A stretch of DNA of 64,000 nucleotides. It comes from CAWHQZ01 sp963831645. Its GTDB lineage: Bacteria; Pseudomonadota; Alphaproteobacteria; Rhizobiales; Aestuariivirgaceae. Within the stretch, counting starts at the first letter, position 1. The number at the start of each line of letters is the position of its first letter. The stretch is taken from positions 62,001 to 126,000 of the forward strand of contig CAWHQZ010000002.1 in NCBI GenBank assembly GCA_963831645.1, given 5' to 3'. This document shows, in pieces, positions 1-10,600 of the stretch. A program made the translations under genes and the position numbers. The notes below the pieces were generated by a model. It did not search any database. It had not been told where the DNA came from and worked only from the letters and a program-made list of their open reading frames with translations.

Positions 1-1518
1 GGTTTCGGCAAGTCCAAGGCTAAATTGCTCACCGAGCGCCAGGGCCGTGTGACGTTCGAAGACGTGGCCGGCGTGGATGAGGCGAAGGAAGACCTGCAGG
101 AGATCGTCGAGTTCCTCAAAGACCCGCACAAGTTCCAGCGGCTCGGCGGCAAAATTCCGCGCGGCGCGCTGCTCGTCGGTCCGCCCGGTACCGGCAAGAC
201 CTTGCTGGCGCGCGCCATCGCCGGGGAAGCCAACGTGCCGTTCTTCACCATTTCCGGATCGGACTTCGTGGAGATGTTCGTGGGCGTGGGCGCCTCGCGG
301 GTGCGCGACATGTTCGATCAGGCAAAGAAGAACGCGCCCTGCATCATCTTCATCGATGAAATCGACGCGGTGGGACGTCATCGCGGCGCCGGCCTCGGCG
401 GCGGCAACGACGAACGCGAGCAGACCCTGAACCAGCTGCTCGTGGAGATGGACGGCTTCGAGGCGAATGAAGGGGTCATTCTGATCGCCGCCACCAACCG
501 CCCCGACGTTCTCGATCCGGCGCTTCTTCGTCCCGGTCGTTTTGATCGCCAGATCGTGGTGCCGAACCCGGATATCGTCGGCCGCGAGCAGATCCTCAAA
601 GTTCACATGCGCAACATTCCGCTGGCGCCCGACATCGACGCCAGGATCATTGCCCGCGGCACGCCCGGGTTCTCCGGCGCGGACCTGGCCAACCTCGTCA
701 ACGAAGCCGCGCTGCTCGCGGCGCGCCGCAACAAGCGCATGGTGACGCAGCACGAGTTCGAGGACGCCAAGGACAAGGTGATGATGGGCTCCGAGCGCCG
801 TTCCATGGCGATGTCGGAGGAGGAAAAGCGGCTGACCGCGTACCATGAAGCCGGCCACGCCATCGTGGCGCTGAGCGTGCCGGCGGCCGATCCGGTGCAC
901 AAGGCCACCATCATCCCGCGCGGCCGCGCCCTCGGCATGGTGTTGCAGCTTCCGGAGGGCGACCGGTACTCGATGAAGCTCAAGCACATGACGTCGCGGC
1001 TGGCCATCATGATGGGCGGGCGCGTCGCCGAGGAGCTGACCTTCGGCGAGGAAAACGTCACCTCGGGCGCACAATCAGACATCGAGCAGGCGACCAAGCT
1101 GGCGCGCGCCATGGTAACCCGCTGGGGCTATTCGAAGTCTCTCGGCACCGTCGCTTACGGCGAGAACCAGGAAGAAGTCTTCCTCGGCCATTCGGTCGCC
1201 CGCAATCAGAATGTCTCCGAAGCCACGGCGCGGATCATCGATGACGAAATCAAGCGTCTGGTGGAGGAGGGTCACCAAATGGCGACCAAAATCCTCAAGG
1301 GCAAGATCAAGGAGCTTGAAGTGCTCGCCAAGGGGCTGCTCGAATATGAAACCCTGACCGGCGATGAAATCAAAGACCTGCTGAACGGCAAGCCGCCGTT
1401 GCGCGGGGAAGAACGGAAGGCGGCTCAGCCCGAACCCGCTTCCTCCGTCCCCTCGGCAGGCAGAGCTCCCGGGCGGCGCAAGAACGCTGGCGACATGGAA
1501 CCGCAGCCGCAGGGATGA
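1..1518 (+). CDS. ftsH: ATP-dependent zinc metalloprotease FtsH, 5' end outside window
   Basis: This is the C-terminal ~505 residues of the membrane AAA+ protease that degrades membrane and regulatory proteins, including RpoH in enterobacteria. The frame is open from base 1, so the N-terminal membrane segments lie upstream of the window. Visible are Walker A (GPPGTGKT), Walker B (IIFIDEIDA), the second region of homology (ATNRPDVLDPALLRPGRFDR) and the zinc site HEAGH, with the peptidase domain following. The C-terminal tail is Pro/Ala-rich and low-complexity, as usual for the family. FolP and GlmM follow on the same strand, an order also known from enterobacteria. Identification is certain; only the start is missing. 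Confidence 0.97.
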   Translation, partial: GFGKSKAKLLTERQGRVTFEDVAGVDEAKEDLQEIVEFLKDPHKFQRLGGKIPRGALLVGPPGTGKTLLARAIAGEANVPFFTISGSDFVEMFVGVGASRVRDMFDQAKKNAPCIIFIDEIDAVGRHRGAGLGGGNDEREQTLNQLLVEMDGFEANEGVILIAATNRPDVLDPALLRPGRFDRQIVVPNPDIVGREQILKVHMRNIPLAPDIDARIIARGTPGFSGADLANLVNEAALLAARRNKRMVTQHEFEDAKDKVMMGSERRSMAMSEEEKRLTAYHEAGHAIVALSVPAADPVHKATIIPRGRALGMVLQLPEGDRYSMKLKHMTSRLAIMMGGRVAEELTFGEENVTSGAQSDIEQATKLARAMVTRWGYSKSLGTVAYGENQEEVFLGHSVARNQNVSEATARIIDDEIKRLVEEGHQMATKILKGKIKELEVLAKGLLEYETLTGDEIKDLLNGKPPLRGEERKAAQPEPASSVPSAGRAPGRRKNAGDMEPQPQG

Positions 1519-1613
1519 GGCGGGTTCGGTTTCGCCGGGGTGAGCCCTCCGCGGGCGCTCCCTTGCTGGGGTCTTCGGCTTCCGCGACGTGATCGGGTGA
1601 CTTTGCGTCCATC

Positions 1614-2684
1614 GTGATGACCGGGTTGTATCTCCGTCCGATCGGCCTTTTGTGGGGAGCCGACGCTGCCGAGGCGGTGCGGCTCAGGATCGCCGGAAGG
1701 CTCGCGGGAGGCAGCGGCGCCTTTTCGATCGTCGAGATCATCCGCCGCACAGGCGGCTCGACCGCGCGCGAGGTTGTCAGCTTTGCCGCGCTCTGCCACA
1801 CGGCTGAACGGTCGATCCGGGATCGACTCGACGCGCTCAGCGCTCGGCGACCCGACATTGCCGGCATCGACTTCGGCAGGACCCGGGTCATGGGCGTCAT
1901 CAACGTGACACCGGACAGCTTTTCCGATGGCGGGCAAACGCTCGAGGAGCGGAGCGCCGTCAAACACGGCCTGCGGCTTGCCGCAGAAGGAGCCGACATT
2001 CTCGACGTTGGCGGAGAATCCACGCGTCCGGGTTCCGATGGCGTCGCGGTTGAGGAAGAGGGCAGGCGGGTGACCTCGGTCGTGGAGCAGTTGAGCCGGG
2101 AAGGACTTGTCGTCTCCATCGATACCCGCAAGCCGCAGATCATGGCCTCGGCGGTGGCGGCAGGGGCGCGCATCATCAACGACGTGTCGGCGCTCACTTT
2201 CGAAGCACAAAGCGCAGCGCTCGCGGCCTCGCTGGGCGTGCCGGTCGTGCTGATGCACGCCAAAGGCAATCCCAAAACCATGCAGATCAATCCCGTCTAT
2301 GACGATGTGGCGCTCGACGTTTATGACGAGCTCAGCGCCCTGCTGGCAGCGGCGGAGCGGGCAGGGTTACCGAAGTCAAACCTCCTGGTTGATCCCGGCA
2401 TCGGCTTCGGCAAGACGTTCCGTCACAATGCGGAGATCCTGAAGAACCTCGCCGTCTTCCATGGTATGGGCGTACCCGTCGTGGTCGGCGCCTCGCGCAA
2501 GGCGTTCCTCGGTGCGATTTCCGGGGAGCGGACGGCGCATGAGCGCGTCGCAGCTTCGGTCGGCGCTGCGCTTGCCGGTGCGGGCCAGGGGGTGCAGGTT
2601 GTCCGGGTCCATGACGTTAAGGAGACGGTTCACGCGCTGAAAGTCTGGCGTGCGGCGCATGAGCCGGAATCATCCGGGCTCTGA
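1614..2684 (+). CDS. folP: Dihydropteroate synthase
   Basis: FolP condenses p-aminobenzoate with hydroxymethyl-dihydropterin diphosphate in folate synthesis and is the sulfonamide target. The conserved pterin-binding start MGVINVTPDSFSDGG lies near residue 95, followed by DVGGESTRPG and the loops INDVSAL, DPGIGFGK and GASRK. The domain is preceded by about 90 residues that are not part of the ~270-residue catalytic core; such an extension occurs in other alphaproteobacterial FolP proteins. The start is ambiguous between GTG 1614 and ATG 1617. It sits between ftsH and glmM on the same strand, 48 bases before glmM. Confidence 0.93.
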   Translation: MMTGLYLRPIGLLWGADAAEAVRLRIAGRLAGGSGAFSIVEIIRRTGGSTAREVVSFAALCHTAERSIRDRLDALSARRPDIAGIDFGRTRVMGVINVTPDSFSDGGQTLEERSAVKHGLRLAAEGADILDVGGESTRPGSDGVAVEEEGRRVTSVVEQLSREGLVVSIDTRKPQIMASAVAAGARIINDVSALTFEAQSAALAASLGVPVVLMHAKGNPKTMQINPVYDDVALDVYDELSALLAAAERAGLPKSNLLVDPGIGFGKTFRHNAEILKNLAVFHGMGVPVVVGASRKAFLGAISGERTAHERVAASVGAALAGAGQGVQVVRVHDVKETVHALKVWRAAHEPESSGL

Positions 2685-2732
2685 CGGCAGGGCCCAGGGA
2701 CGGGGCACGACAGGATTGCGGATAGGCAGATC

Positions 2733-4085
2733 ATGCGGGATCTTTTTGGAACTGACGGAGTGCGCGGGGCAGCCAACAGTTGGCCCATGGACCCCGAGAC
2801 CGTGCTCAAGATCGGCATGGCCGCGGGTGGTCTGTTCACTCGCGGTCAACACCGCAACAGGGTGGTGATCGGCAAGGATACACGGCTGTCGGGTTACCTG
2901 GTCGAACAGGCACTGTCGGCGGGGTTCCTGTCGGTCGGACTCGACGTGTTTTTCCTTGGACCGCTGCCGACGCCGGCGGTGGCCATGCTGACGCGCTCGC
3001 TGCGGGCGGATCTCGGAGTGATGATATCGGCATCGCACAATCCCTTTGCCGACAACGGCATCAAGCTGTTCGGCCCCGACGGCTACAAGCTGTCGGACGG
3101 CCAGGAACAGGAGATCAGCCGGCGCGTGCAGCAGTCGGTGCCGGCTCTGCTGGCGAAGCCGGAACAGCTCGGCCGCGCCAAACGCATCGATGATGCCCAG
3201 GCGCGATACATCGAATTCGCCAAGCGCACTTTCCCCAAGGACCTCAGGCTCGAAGGCGTGCGCGTGGTCGTCGATTGCGCCCACGGAGCTGCCTACAAGG
3301 TCGCCCCGGCAGCCCTGTGGGAGCTCGGCGCCGAGGTCATCGTGGTTGCTGACCAGCCGAACGGGTTCAACATCAATGAGAAGTGCGGATCCACGCACCC
3401 GGAAGGTGTGTGCGACAAGGTCAGGGAGATGCGTGCCGACATCGGCATCGCCCTCGACGGCGACGCCGACCGCTGCATTATCGTCGACGAGAAAGGCCGC
3501 ATCATCGATGGCGATCAGGTGATGGCGCTCGTTGCCTCGACATGGGCCAGGGAAGGTCGCCTGCAGGGGGACGGAATTGTGGCGACCGTCATGTCCAATC
3601 TCGGGCTGGAACGTTTTCTCGAGAGCCGGAACCTCAAGCTCCATCGCACCAGGGTCGGCGACCGCTATGTGGTCGAGCACATGCGCTCGCATGGCTGTAA
3701 CGTCGGCGGCGAGCCGTCGGGACACATCGTCATCTCCGATTTCGCGACCACCGGCGACGGACTGGTCGCCGCGCTGCAAGTTCTGGCGGCCGCCAAGGCT
3801 TCGGACAAACCGGTAAGCCAGGTCTGCAAGCTTTTTGCGCCGATGCCGCAGGTGCTGCGCAACGTCCGCTACGGCAGCGGCCAGCCGCTCGAAAACGCCA
3901 AGGTGAAGGGCATCATCGCCACGGTGGAACGTCGGCTGGGAAACCGCGGCCGCCTCGTCATCCGGAGTTCGGGAACCGAGCCGCTGATCAGGGTCATGGC
4001 ACAGGGTGATGATGATGCGCTCGTCGGCAAGGCGGTTGACGAAATCTGCGCGGCCCTGGAAGCTGCGCGCGCTGAAACCGGTTGA
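2733..4085 (+). CDS. glmM: Phosphoglucosamine mutase
   Basis: GlmM interconverts glucosamine-6-phosphate and glucosamine-1-phosphate for UDP-GlcNAc, peptidoglycan and LPS synthesis. The 450-residue length is typical. The protein begins MRDLFGTDGVRG, carries the phosphoserine motif SASHNP (Ser101), the metal-binding GDADRC and the sugar-binding GGEPSGH, and ends with the phosphate-binding RSSGTEP. ATG 2733 is preceded by a GGCAGATC stretch but no strong ribosome binding site. It completes the ftsH-folP-glmM order. No anomaly seen. Confidence 0.97.
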   Translation: MRDLFGTDGVRGAANSWPMDPETVLKIGMAAGGLFTRGQHRNRVVIGKDTRLSGYLVEQALSAGFLSVGLDVFFLGPLPTPAVAMLTRSLRADLGVMISASHNPFADNGIKLFGPDGYKLSDGQEQEISRRVQQSVPALLAKPEQLGRAKRIDDAQARYIEFAKRTFPKDLRLEGVRVVVDCAHGAAYKVAPAALWELGAEVIVVADQPNGFNINEKCGSTHPEGVCDKVREMRADIGIALDGDADRCIIVDEKGRIIDGDQVMALVASTWAREGRLQGDGIVATVMSNLGLERFLESRNLKLHRTRVGDRYVVEHMRSHGCNVGGEPSGHIVISDFATTGDGLVAALQVLAAAKASDKPVSQVCKLFAPMPQVLRNVRYGSGQPLENAKVKGIIATVERRLGNRGRLVIRSSGTEPLIRVMAQGDDDALVGKAVDEICAALEAARAETG

Positions 4086-4253
4086 CGTTGCGTCAACCGC
4101 AATTTTGTTTCAGACTGATACGGCAGCCATGGCAAAGACTAACCAGATCATTAATCTTTCGCATTTTGGGCTGGCTTCTGACGCGCTCAATGCCTATTTG
4201 AAGGTTGTTTGGTTAGCTATCCGGAGGTGACCTGTACTCAGGCGGGACTATCG

Positions 4254-4820
4254 GTGGTGAAGGGATTGCGAACGATAGCTGCCCTGGCAGGGGCAATGGT
4301 TGCCGCGGTAGCGGTGCCGGCCGTAGTCACAGCAGCTGACGATTTCGAAAGCGCTGTGCCCGACCTAGGCAGCTTCTACGTGCGCGGCGATGCGGGCTGG
4401 TCGTTCCTCGAGTGGGAGGACGGTGGGGATGACGACGCTCTGACGGTTGGGCTCGGCGTCGGCTACCAGTGGGAGGACTATCTGCGCGCCGACGTCCGGG
4501 TTGACTGGTCCGGCCCGTTCGACACGGGGGCCGTCGACCTGGAGAGTACAACCGTGCTCGGCAATGCCTACATCGATATTCCACTGACTGATAACATCAC
4601 GCCCTATGTAGGCGCTGGCCTTGGCTGGGGCTGGGTCAATAGCGACGGGGGAGGCGTCGGCGACGATTCGGGATTCGCCTATTCGGCCACGATCGGATCT
4701 GCCTTCACGCTCACTGGTAACATCGAACTCGACGCCGGCTACCGGTTTCGCGGCATCTCGATCGACGGCGAGGACGTGACCGATCACGCGGTGACCGGCG
4801 GCATACGCTTCAAATTCTGA
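4254..4820 (+). CDS. Outer-membrane beta-barrel protein (OmpA-like/Omp25-like porin family)
   Basis: A signal peptide (VVKGLRTIAALAGAMVAAVA, then VPAVVTAA) is followed by alternating hydrophobic and polar segments. Typical barrel strands are seen, such as FYVRGDAGWSF, LGVGYQWEDYLRADV, PYVGAGLGWGW and the terminal GGIRFKF, which ends in Phe as many outer-membrane proteins do. The mature part is about 160 residues, fitting an eight-stranded barrel like small alphaproteobacterial surface antigens. I chose GTG 4254 (4257 is equally possible), because the reading frame extends upstream only through non-signal sequence. The frame itself could start as far up as 4209. It stands alone between glmM and the serC leader. 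Confidence 0.75.
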   Translation: MVKGLRTIAALAGAMVAAVAVPAVVTAADDFESAVPDLGSFYVRGDAGWSFLEWEDGGDDDALTVGLGVGYQWEDYLRADVRVDWSGPFDTGAVDLESTTVLGNAYIDIPLTDNITPYVGAGLGWGWVNSDGGGVGDDSGFAYSATIGSAFTLTGNIELDAGYRFRGISIDGEDVTDHAVTGGIRFKF

Positions 4821-4857
4821 GGTCTCCTTGTTCGCCTGACCGGCCTGCCCTATAAGC

Positions 4858-4910
4858 GGCGCCGGGCTATCCCTCCCCAACGAGGGACGTCCATCTGCAA
4901 GGATGGTGCG
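4858..4910 (+). promoter_or_regulatory. serC-type RNA leader with two hairpins
   Basis: Two adjacent perfect 5-bp hairpins with 6-nt loops lie at 4871-4886 (ccctc/gaggg) and 4891-4906 (ccatc/gatgg). The second contains the purine-rich GGATGG that would serve as ribosome binding site 6 bases before the serC ATG at 4913. This matches my memory of the serC RNA motif, a structured leader found upstream of alphaproteobacterial serC. Sequestration of the ribosome site suggests translational control, but the ligand or mechanism is not known to me. Confidence 0.7.
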
Positions 4911-4912
4911 AA

Positions 4913-6053
4913 ATGGCGACCTGCGACAAGCCGGGGCGGCGCCCCAGCAGACCTTTTTTCTCTTCCGGCCCTTGCGCCAAGATCCCGGGCTGGTCACCCA
5001 ATCTGCTCAACGAGGCTCTTCTCGGCCGGTCTCACCGGTCGGCGGAAGGCAAGGCGCGTCTCAAGCACGCCATCGACCTGACGCGCGAGGTGCTCGAGGT
5101 GCCGGCGAGCCATCTGATCGGCATCGTTCCGGCCTCCGATACCGGCGCCATCGAGATGGCCCTGTGGACCATGCTCGGAGCACGCGGCGTCGATGTCTTC
5201 CACTGGGAAAGCTTCGGTGAGCAGTGGGCGAAGGACATCACCCAGCAGCTCAGGCTCAAAGACGTAAGTCTGTTCTCAGCCCCATACGGTGAGCTGCCGG
5301 ATCTGCAGCCAGGTCGATGGCGATCGCGATCTGGTTTTCGCCTGGAACGGAACGACTTCGGGAGTGCGGGTGCCGCACGCGGACTGGATCCCCGCTGACC
5401 GCAGCGGCCTGGCGATCTGCGATGCCACCTCGGCCATGTTCGCCCAGCCGCTCGACTACGGGAAACTCGACGTCGTTACCTTCTCCTGGCAGAAGGCGCT
5501 CGGCGGCGAGGCGGCCCATGGCATGATCGTGCTATCGCCGCGCGCGGTTGCGCGGCTGCAGAGCTACTCGCCGCCCTGGCCGGTGCCAAAAATCTTCCGC
5601 CTGACGTCCGGCGGCAAGCTGAACGTCGCAATATTCGAAGGCGAGACAATCAATACGCCGTCGATGCTGTGCGTGGAAGACTGGATCGCCGCGCTCGGCT
5701 GGGCAAAACGTGAGGGCGGTCTCAAATCGTTGACCACCAGAGCAGACGCCAACGCCAGGACGGTTTCGGACTGGGTCGAGCGAACCGCCTGGGTCGAGCA
5801 CCTCGCGCGCGATCCGATGGTCAGGTCGAACACTTCCGTTTGTCTGGCGACGAAGGGCGGCCGCGAGATGGTGCAGACGATGGCACGATATCTCGCGGAC
5901 GAACGCGTTGCCTTCGACATCGCGGCCCATCGCGATTCCCCGGCCGGGTTGCGCATCTGGTGCGGGGCGACCGTTCAAAGGGAGGACGTGGAGGCGTTGA
6001 TGCCCTGGCTCGACTGGGCCCATGGCATGGCGATGCAAGCCGCTGCCGCGTGA
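4913..6053 (+). CDS. serC: Phosphoserine aminotransferase, with internal +1 frameshift
   Basis: SerC makes phosphoserine from phosphohydroxypyruvate and glutamate, the second step of serine synthesis. The N-terminal 130 residues (MATCDKPGRRPSRPFFSSGP to ...YGELPDL) lie in one frame starting at ATG 4913. The rest (SQVDGDRDLVFAWNGTTSG onward, with the PLP lysine in TFSWQKALGG) lies in another frame that stops at 6053. The break is near 5306, where removing one C rejoins both halves into a normal ~379-residue protein. The neighbours (serC leader, serA) confirm the identity. Either this is a real null mutation, a programmed shift, or a sequencing indel; the rest of the coding sequence is intact, which favours an error or a very recent mutation. 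Confidence 0.88.
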
Positions 6054-6060
6054 GAACGCC

Positions 6061-7647
6061 GTGACGGCACAGGTGCTCATATCGGACCGGTTGAGCGACA
6101 GAGCGGTGGAGGTCTTTCACCGACGCGGCATCGCCGTCGATTATCGCCCCGACCTCGGCGCCGACAAGGAGGCCTTGCTGTCGTCCATCGGCGCCTATGA
6201 CGGCCTCGCGGTCCGTTCCGCCACGAAGGTTTCCGGCAAGCTCATTGGCCGGGCCGCCAGGCTGCGGGTCATCGGCCGGGCCGGCATCGGCATCGATAAC
6301 ATCGACCTCAGCTCGGCAACCGCCCGCGGCATCATCGTCATGAACACGCCGCACGGGAATGCGGTCACGACGGCGGAGCACACGATCGCCCTGATGATGG
6401 CCCTGGCGCGGCAGATTCCGGAGGCCAACGCGTCTACGCAGTCGGGCAGATGGGAGAAGGAACGCTTCCTCGGTGTGGAGCTTTTCAACAAGACACTCGG
6501 CATCATCGGGTGCGGAAACATCGGAGGGATCGTCGCCGATCGGGCCCATGGACTGCACATGAAGGTGCTCGCCCACGACCCCTACCTGTCACCCGACCGG
6601 GCAGTGGAGATCGGCGTCGAAAAGGTCACTCTCGATGAACTGCTGGGCCGCGCCGATTTCGTGACCCTGCATACGCCCCTCACCGACAAGACGCGCAGCA
6701 TCATCGACGCCCGGGCTCTGGCGCGCATGAAGCGGGGAGCGCGCCTGATAAACTGCGCACGCGGCGGGCTCGTCGATGAGACGGCGCTGAAGTCCGCTCT
6801 CGATGCGGGACACCTCGCCGGCGCAGCGCTCGACGTCTTCGAGACGGAGCCGGCAACCGCCCACCCTCTGTTCGGGCATCCCGGCGTCGTATGCACGCCG
6901 CATCTCGGCGCCGCCACAGCGGAAGCCCAGGAGAACGTCGCGGTACAGATCGCCGAGCAGATGGCGGACTATCTGATCGCCGGCGCGGTTGCCAATGCGC
7001 TCAACATGCCGTCGATCTCCGCCGAAGAGGCGCCGCGGCTCAGGCCGTTCATCGATCTTGCCGGGAAGCTAGGGTCATTCGCCGGCCAGTTGACCGAAGT
7101 GGCCCTGCGGGGGGTGTCGATCGAATATGCGGGTGCGGTGGGTGAGCTGAACACCCGCGCCCTGACGTCCGCGGCGCTTGCCGGCTTTCTGAAGCCGATG
7201 CTCGGCCTCGTGAACATGGTTTCCGCCCCGATGGTGGCGCGGGAGCGCGGCATCCAGGTCGACGAAACCCGGCAGACGGCGCGCGGCGTCTATGACAGCT
7301 ACATCCGCTTTACCGTAATCGGGGAGGGATTCGAACGCTCGATCGCCGGAACGGTATTTTCCGACGGCAAGCCTCGCATCATCCAGATCAAGGGCATCAA
7401 CATGGAGGCCGAATTCGGCCCCCATATGCTCTATGTGACCAACGCCGACAAGCCCGGGTTCATCGGCGCCCTCGGCACCATCCTGGGCGAAGCCGGAGTG
7501 AACATCGCGACATTCCACCTCGGGCGCGAGACGCGGGGAGGCAACGCGATCGCGCTCGTGGAAATCGATGAGCCGATCCCGGTCGCCGCGCTTGCGGCCG
7601 TCCAGGAGCTTCCGCACGTGCGGCAGGCCCGTACCCTGGAATTCTGA
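6061..7647 (+). CDS. serA: D-3-phosphoglycerate dehydrogenase
   Basis: SerA oxidises 3-phosphoglycerate, the first step of serine synthesis. From GTG 6061 the protein has 528 residues, the long form. It has an N-terminal substrate domain, a Rossmann NAD site (IIGCGNIGGIVADRA), the 2-hydroxyacid dehydrogenase signatures (INCARGG), the catalytic His region (VCTPHLGAATAEAQ), an intervening domain and a C-terminal ACT domain (MLYVTNADKPGFIGALGTIL) that usually gives serine feedback inhibition. GTG 6061 is preferred to the longer frame start at 6022 because the latter overlaps serC. Only 7 bases separate it from the serC stop, so the two are co-transcribed. Confidence 0.95.
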   Translation: MTAQVLISDRLSDRAVEVFHRRGIAVDYRPDLGADKEALLSSIGAYDGLAVRSATKVSGKLIGRAARLRVIGRAGIGIDNIDLSSATARGIIVMNTPHGNAVTTAEHTIALMMALARQIPEANASTQSGRWEKERFLGVELFNKTLGIIGCGNIGGIVADRAHGLHMKVLAHDPYLSPDRAVEIGVEKVTLDELLGRADFVTLHTPLTDKTRSIIDARALARMKRGARLINCARGGLVDETALKSALDAGHLAGAALDVFETEPATAHPLFGHPGVVCTPHLGAATAEAQENVAVQIAEQMADYLIAGAVANALNMPSISAEEAPRLRPFIDLAGKLGSFAGQLTEVALRGVSIEYAGAVGELNTRALTSAALAGFLKPMLGLVNMVSAPMVARERGIQVDETRQTARGVYDSYIRFTVIGEGFERSIAGTVFSDGKPRIIQIKGINMEAEFGPHMLYVTNADKPGFIGALGTILGEAGVNIATFHLGRETRGGNAIALVEIDEPIPVAALAAVQELPHVRQARTLEF

Positions 7648-7663
7648 CGGTGCAGGGCGGGGC

Positions 7664-10600
7664 ATGAAGACACCAATCCGATCGCTGATGGCCGCCAATC
7701 GTGGCGAAATCGCGATTCGCGTCTTTCGGGCGGCCACCGAGTTGGGAATCCGCACCGTCGCCATCTACTCCAACGAGGACCGGTTCTCTCTCCACCGGTT
7801 CAAGGCCGACGAAAGCTACCGCGTGGGCGAGGGACGTGGACCGGTACAAGCCTATCTCGACATCGACGACATCATGCGGATCGCCAGGAGCGCCGGCGTG
7901 GAAGCGATCCATCCCGGCTACGGCTTTCTGGCGGAAAATCCGGAGTTCGCGGATGCCTGCCTGGAAGCCGGCATCCTGTTCATCGGGCCGCCCGCGGCGA
8001 CGATGCGCCTTCTCGGCAACAAGATCAGCGCCCGCAACCTCGCGCTCGAGGCCGGCGTTCCCGTGATGCCGGCGAGCGGGCCGCTGCCGACCGAGCCGGC
8101 AGCGATGAAATCGCTGGCGAGGTCGATCGGCTATCCGGCGATGCTCAAGGCGAGCTGGGGGGGCGGCGGCCGCGGCATGCGCGTGGTACGCAATGAGAGC
8201 CAGCTCGTCGAGCTTGCCGAGGCCGCGCGCGCGGAAGCGCGAGCCGCCTTCGGCAAGGATGAGATCTATCTCGAAAGGCTGGTGGAACGGGCCCGGCACG
8301 TCGAGGTGCAGTTCCTGGGCGACCGGGATGGCAACATCGTTCATCTTTTCGAGCGCGACTGCACTGTTCAGCGGCGCCATCAGAAGGTGGTCGAAAGAGC
8401 GCCCGCCCCCTATCTGGACGGGCAGCAGCGAAGCGCGTTGTGCGCGGCGGCGCTACGAATCGCCAGGGCGGCCGGCTATGTGAACGCCGGCACTGCCGAG
8501 TTCCTGCTCGATGCGGATACGGGCCGGTTCTACTTCATCGAAGTGAACCCGCGCATCCAGGTCGAGCACACCGTGACCGAAGTCGTGACCGGCATCGATA
8601 TCGTGAAGGCGCAGGTCGCGATCGCCATGGGCGGAAGGGTGGGAATCGACGAAACCGGAGTTCCAGTCCAGAGCGACATCCGGCTCAACGGCCACGCGCT
8701 GCAGTGCCGGATCACCACCGAGGACCCACTCAACAACTTCATTCCGGACTACGGCCGCATCAAGGCCTATCGCGGCGCGACCGGCTTCGGTATCAGGCTC
8801 GATGGCGGCACTGCCTACTCCGGCGCCTTGGTAACCCGCTACTATGATTCGCTTCTCGAGAAGGTCACGGCGTGGGGCGCGACGCCGTTGGAGGCCGTTC
8901 GCCGGATGGATCGCGCGCTGCGCGAGTTCCGCATCCGCGGCGTCTCCACCAATTTGCAATTCGTCGAGAGCTTGATCTCGCATCCACGCTTTTTGTCGGC
9001 TGAATACACGACAACTTTCATCGATGAGACGCCGGAGCTCTTCGAGCTGCCGGCGCGCAAGGACCGGGCAACGAAGCTTTTGTCGTTCATCGCCGATGTC
9101 ATCGTCAACGGCAATGCCGAAGTCGAAGGCCGGCGCAGGCCGCGGCAGCTGCGGACGCCGAAGGCGCCGGACGTGCGCGGCATGAGGCCGCCGCCCGGAT
9201 TGCGCGATCTCCTCGATCGCGAGGGTCCGGAGGCGGTGGCTCGCTGGATGAAGGAGCAAAGCCGGCTGCTCATCACCGACACCACGATGCGCGATGCGCA
9301 TCAGTCCTTGCTCGCCACGCGCGTGCGCACCGATGATATCGTCACGATCGCGCCGGCCTATGCCGTCTTGTTGCCGGAGCTGTTTTCGGTCGAATGCTGG
9401 GGCGGCGCGACCTTCGATGTCGCCATGCGGTTTCTGAAGGAATGTCCGTGGGACCGGCTGCACCGGCTGCGCGCCGCAATGCCGAACCAGCTCCTGCAGA
9501 TGCTGCTGCGCTCCGCCAACGCGGTCGGGTACACGAACTATCCCGACAACGTCGTCGAATACTTCGTCGCCCGCGCGGCGGCGGCCGGCATCGACGTCTT
9601 CCGCGTCTTCGATTCGCTGAACTGGATCGAAAACATGAAGGTGGCGATGGCCGCGGTGCTGAAGTCGGGCAAGGTCCTCGAAGCGGCCATCTGTTACACC
9701 GGCGACATTACCGACCCGGAAAGGCGCAAATACGACCTCGAATATTATGTGAGCCTCGCCCGCCGGCTCGAGGCTGAAGGCGCGCACATTCTCGGTATCA
9801 AGGACATGGCGGGGCTGCTCAAGCCGGAAGCGGCGCGCCGGCTGGTCGCCGCGCTCAAGGATGCGGTCGGGATGCCGATCCATCTTCACACCCACGATAC
9901 CAGCGGCATCTCGTCCGCCACCGTCTTTGCGGCAGCTGAAGCCGGCGTCGACGCCGTGGATGCGGCGATGGATTCGATGAGCGGCCTCACTTCACAGCCG
10001 CCGTTGGGGTCGATTGCAGCTGCGCTGGAGGGCAGCGCTCGCGCCACCGGCCTCAACCGGGAAGCGCTCCAGACAGTAGCCGAATACTGGCGGGGCGTGC
10101 GTTCCCTCTACGAGGGCTTTGAAAGCGACATCCGCTCGGGAACCGCCGACGTCTACGCCCACGAAATGCCCGGGGGCCAATATACCAACCTCCGCGAGCA
10201 GGCTCGCTCGCTGGGCATCGAGGATCGCTGGCCGGAAGTCTCGCGTGCCTACAGTGTCGTGAACGTCATGTTCGGCGATATTGTGAAGGTGACACCCACC
10301 TCCAAGGTCGTCGGCGACATGGCCCTGATGATGGTCACCAGCGGCCTCACCGCCGACGACATCGAAGATCCGCACCGGGAGATCGCATTTCCCGAAAGCG
10401 TGGTTTCATTGTTCAAAGGCGAAGTGGGACAGCCCCCCGGGGGATTTCCGAAGCCTCTGCAGCAGAAGATCCTGAAAGGCGAGGAACCGCTGCGAAAGAG
10501 ACCGGGCGAGACACTGGCGCCCGCGGACTTCACGTCGTTACGAAGCTCGGCCGAGCGGCAATGCGGCCGCGCCGTATCCGACGATGAATTTGCCGCCTAC

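Noticed and set aside
8453..9895. 480-codon frame opposite pyc
   Set aside because: Antisense shadow of a well-identified gene in GC-rich sequence; it has no family motif.
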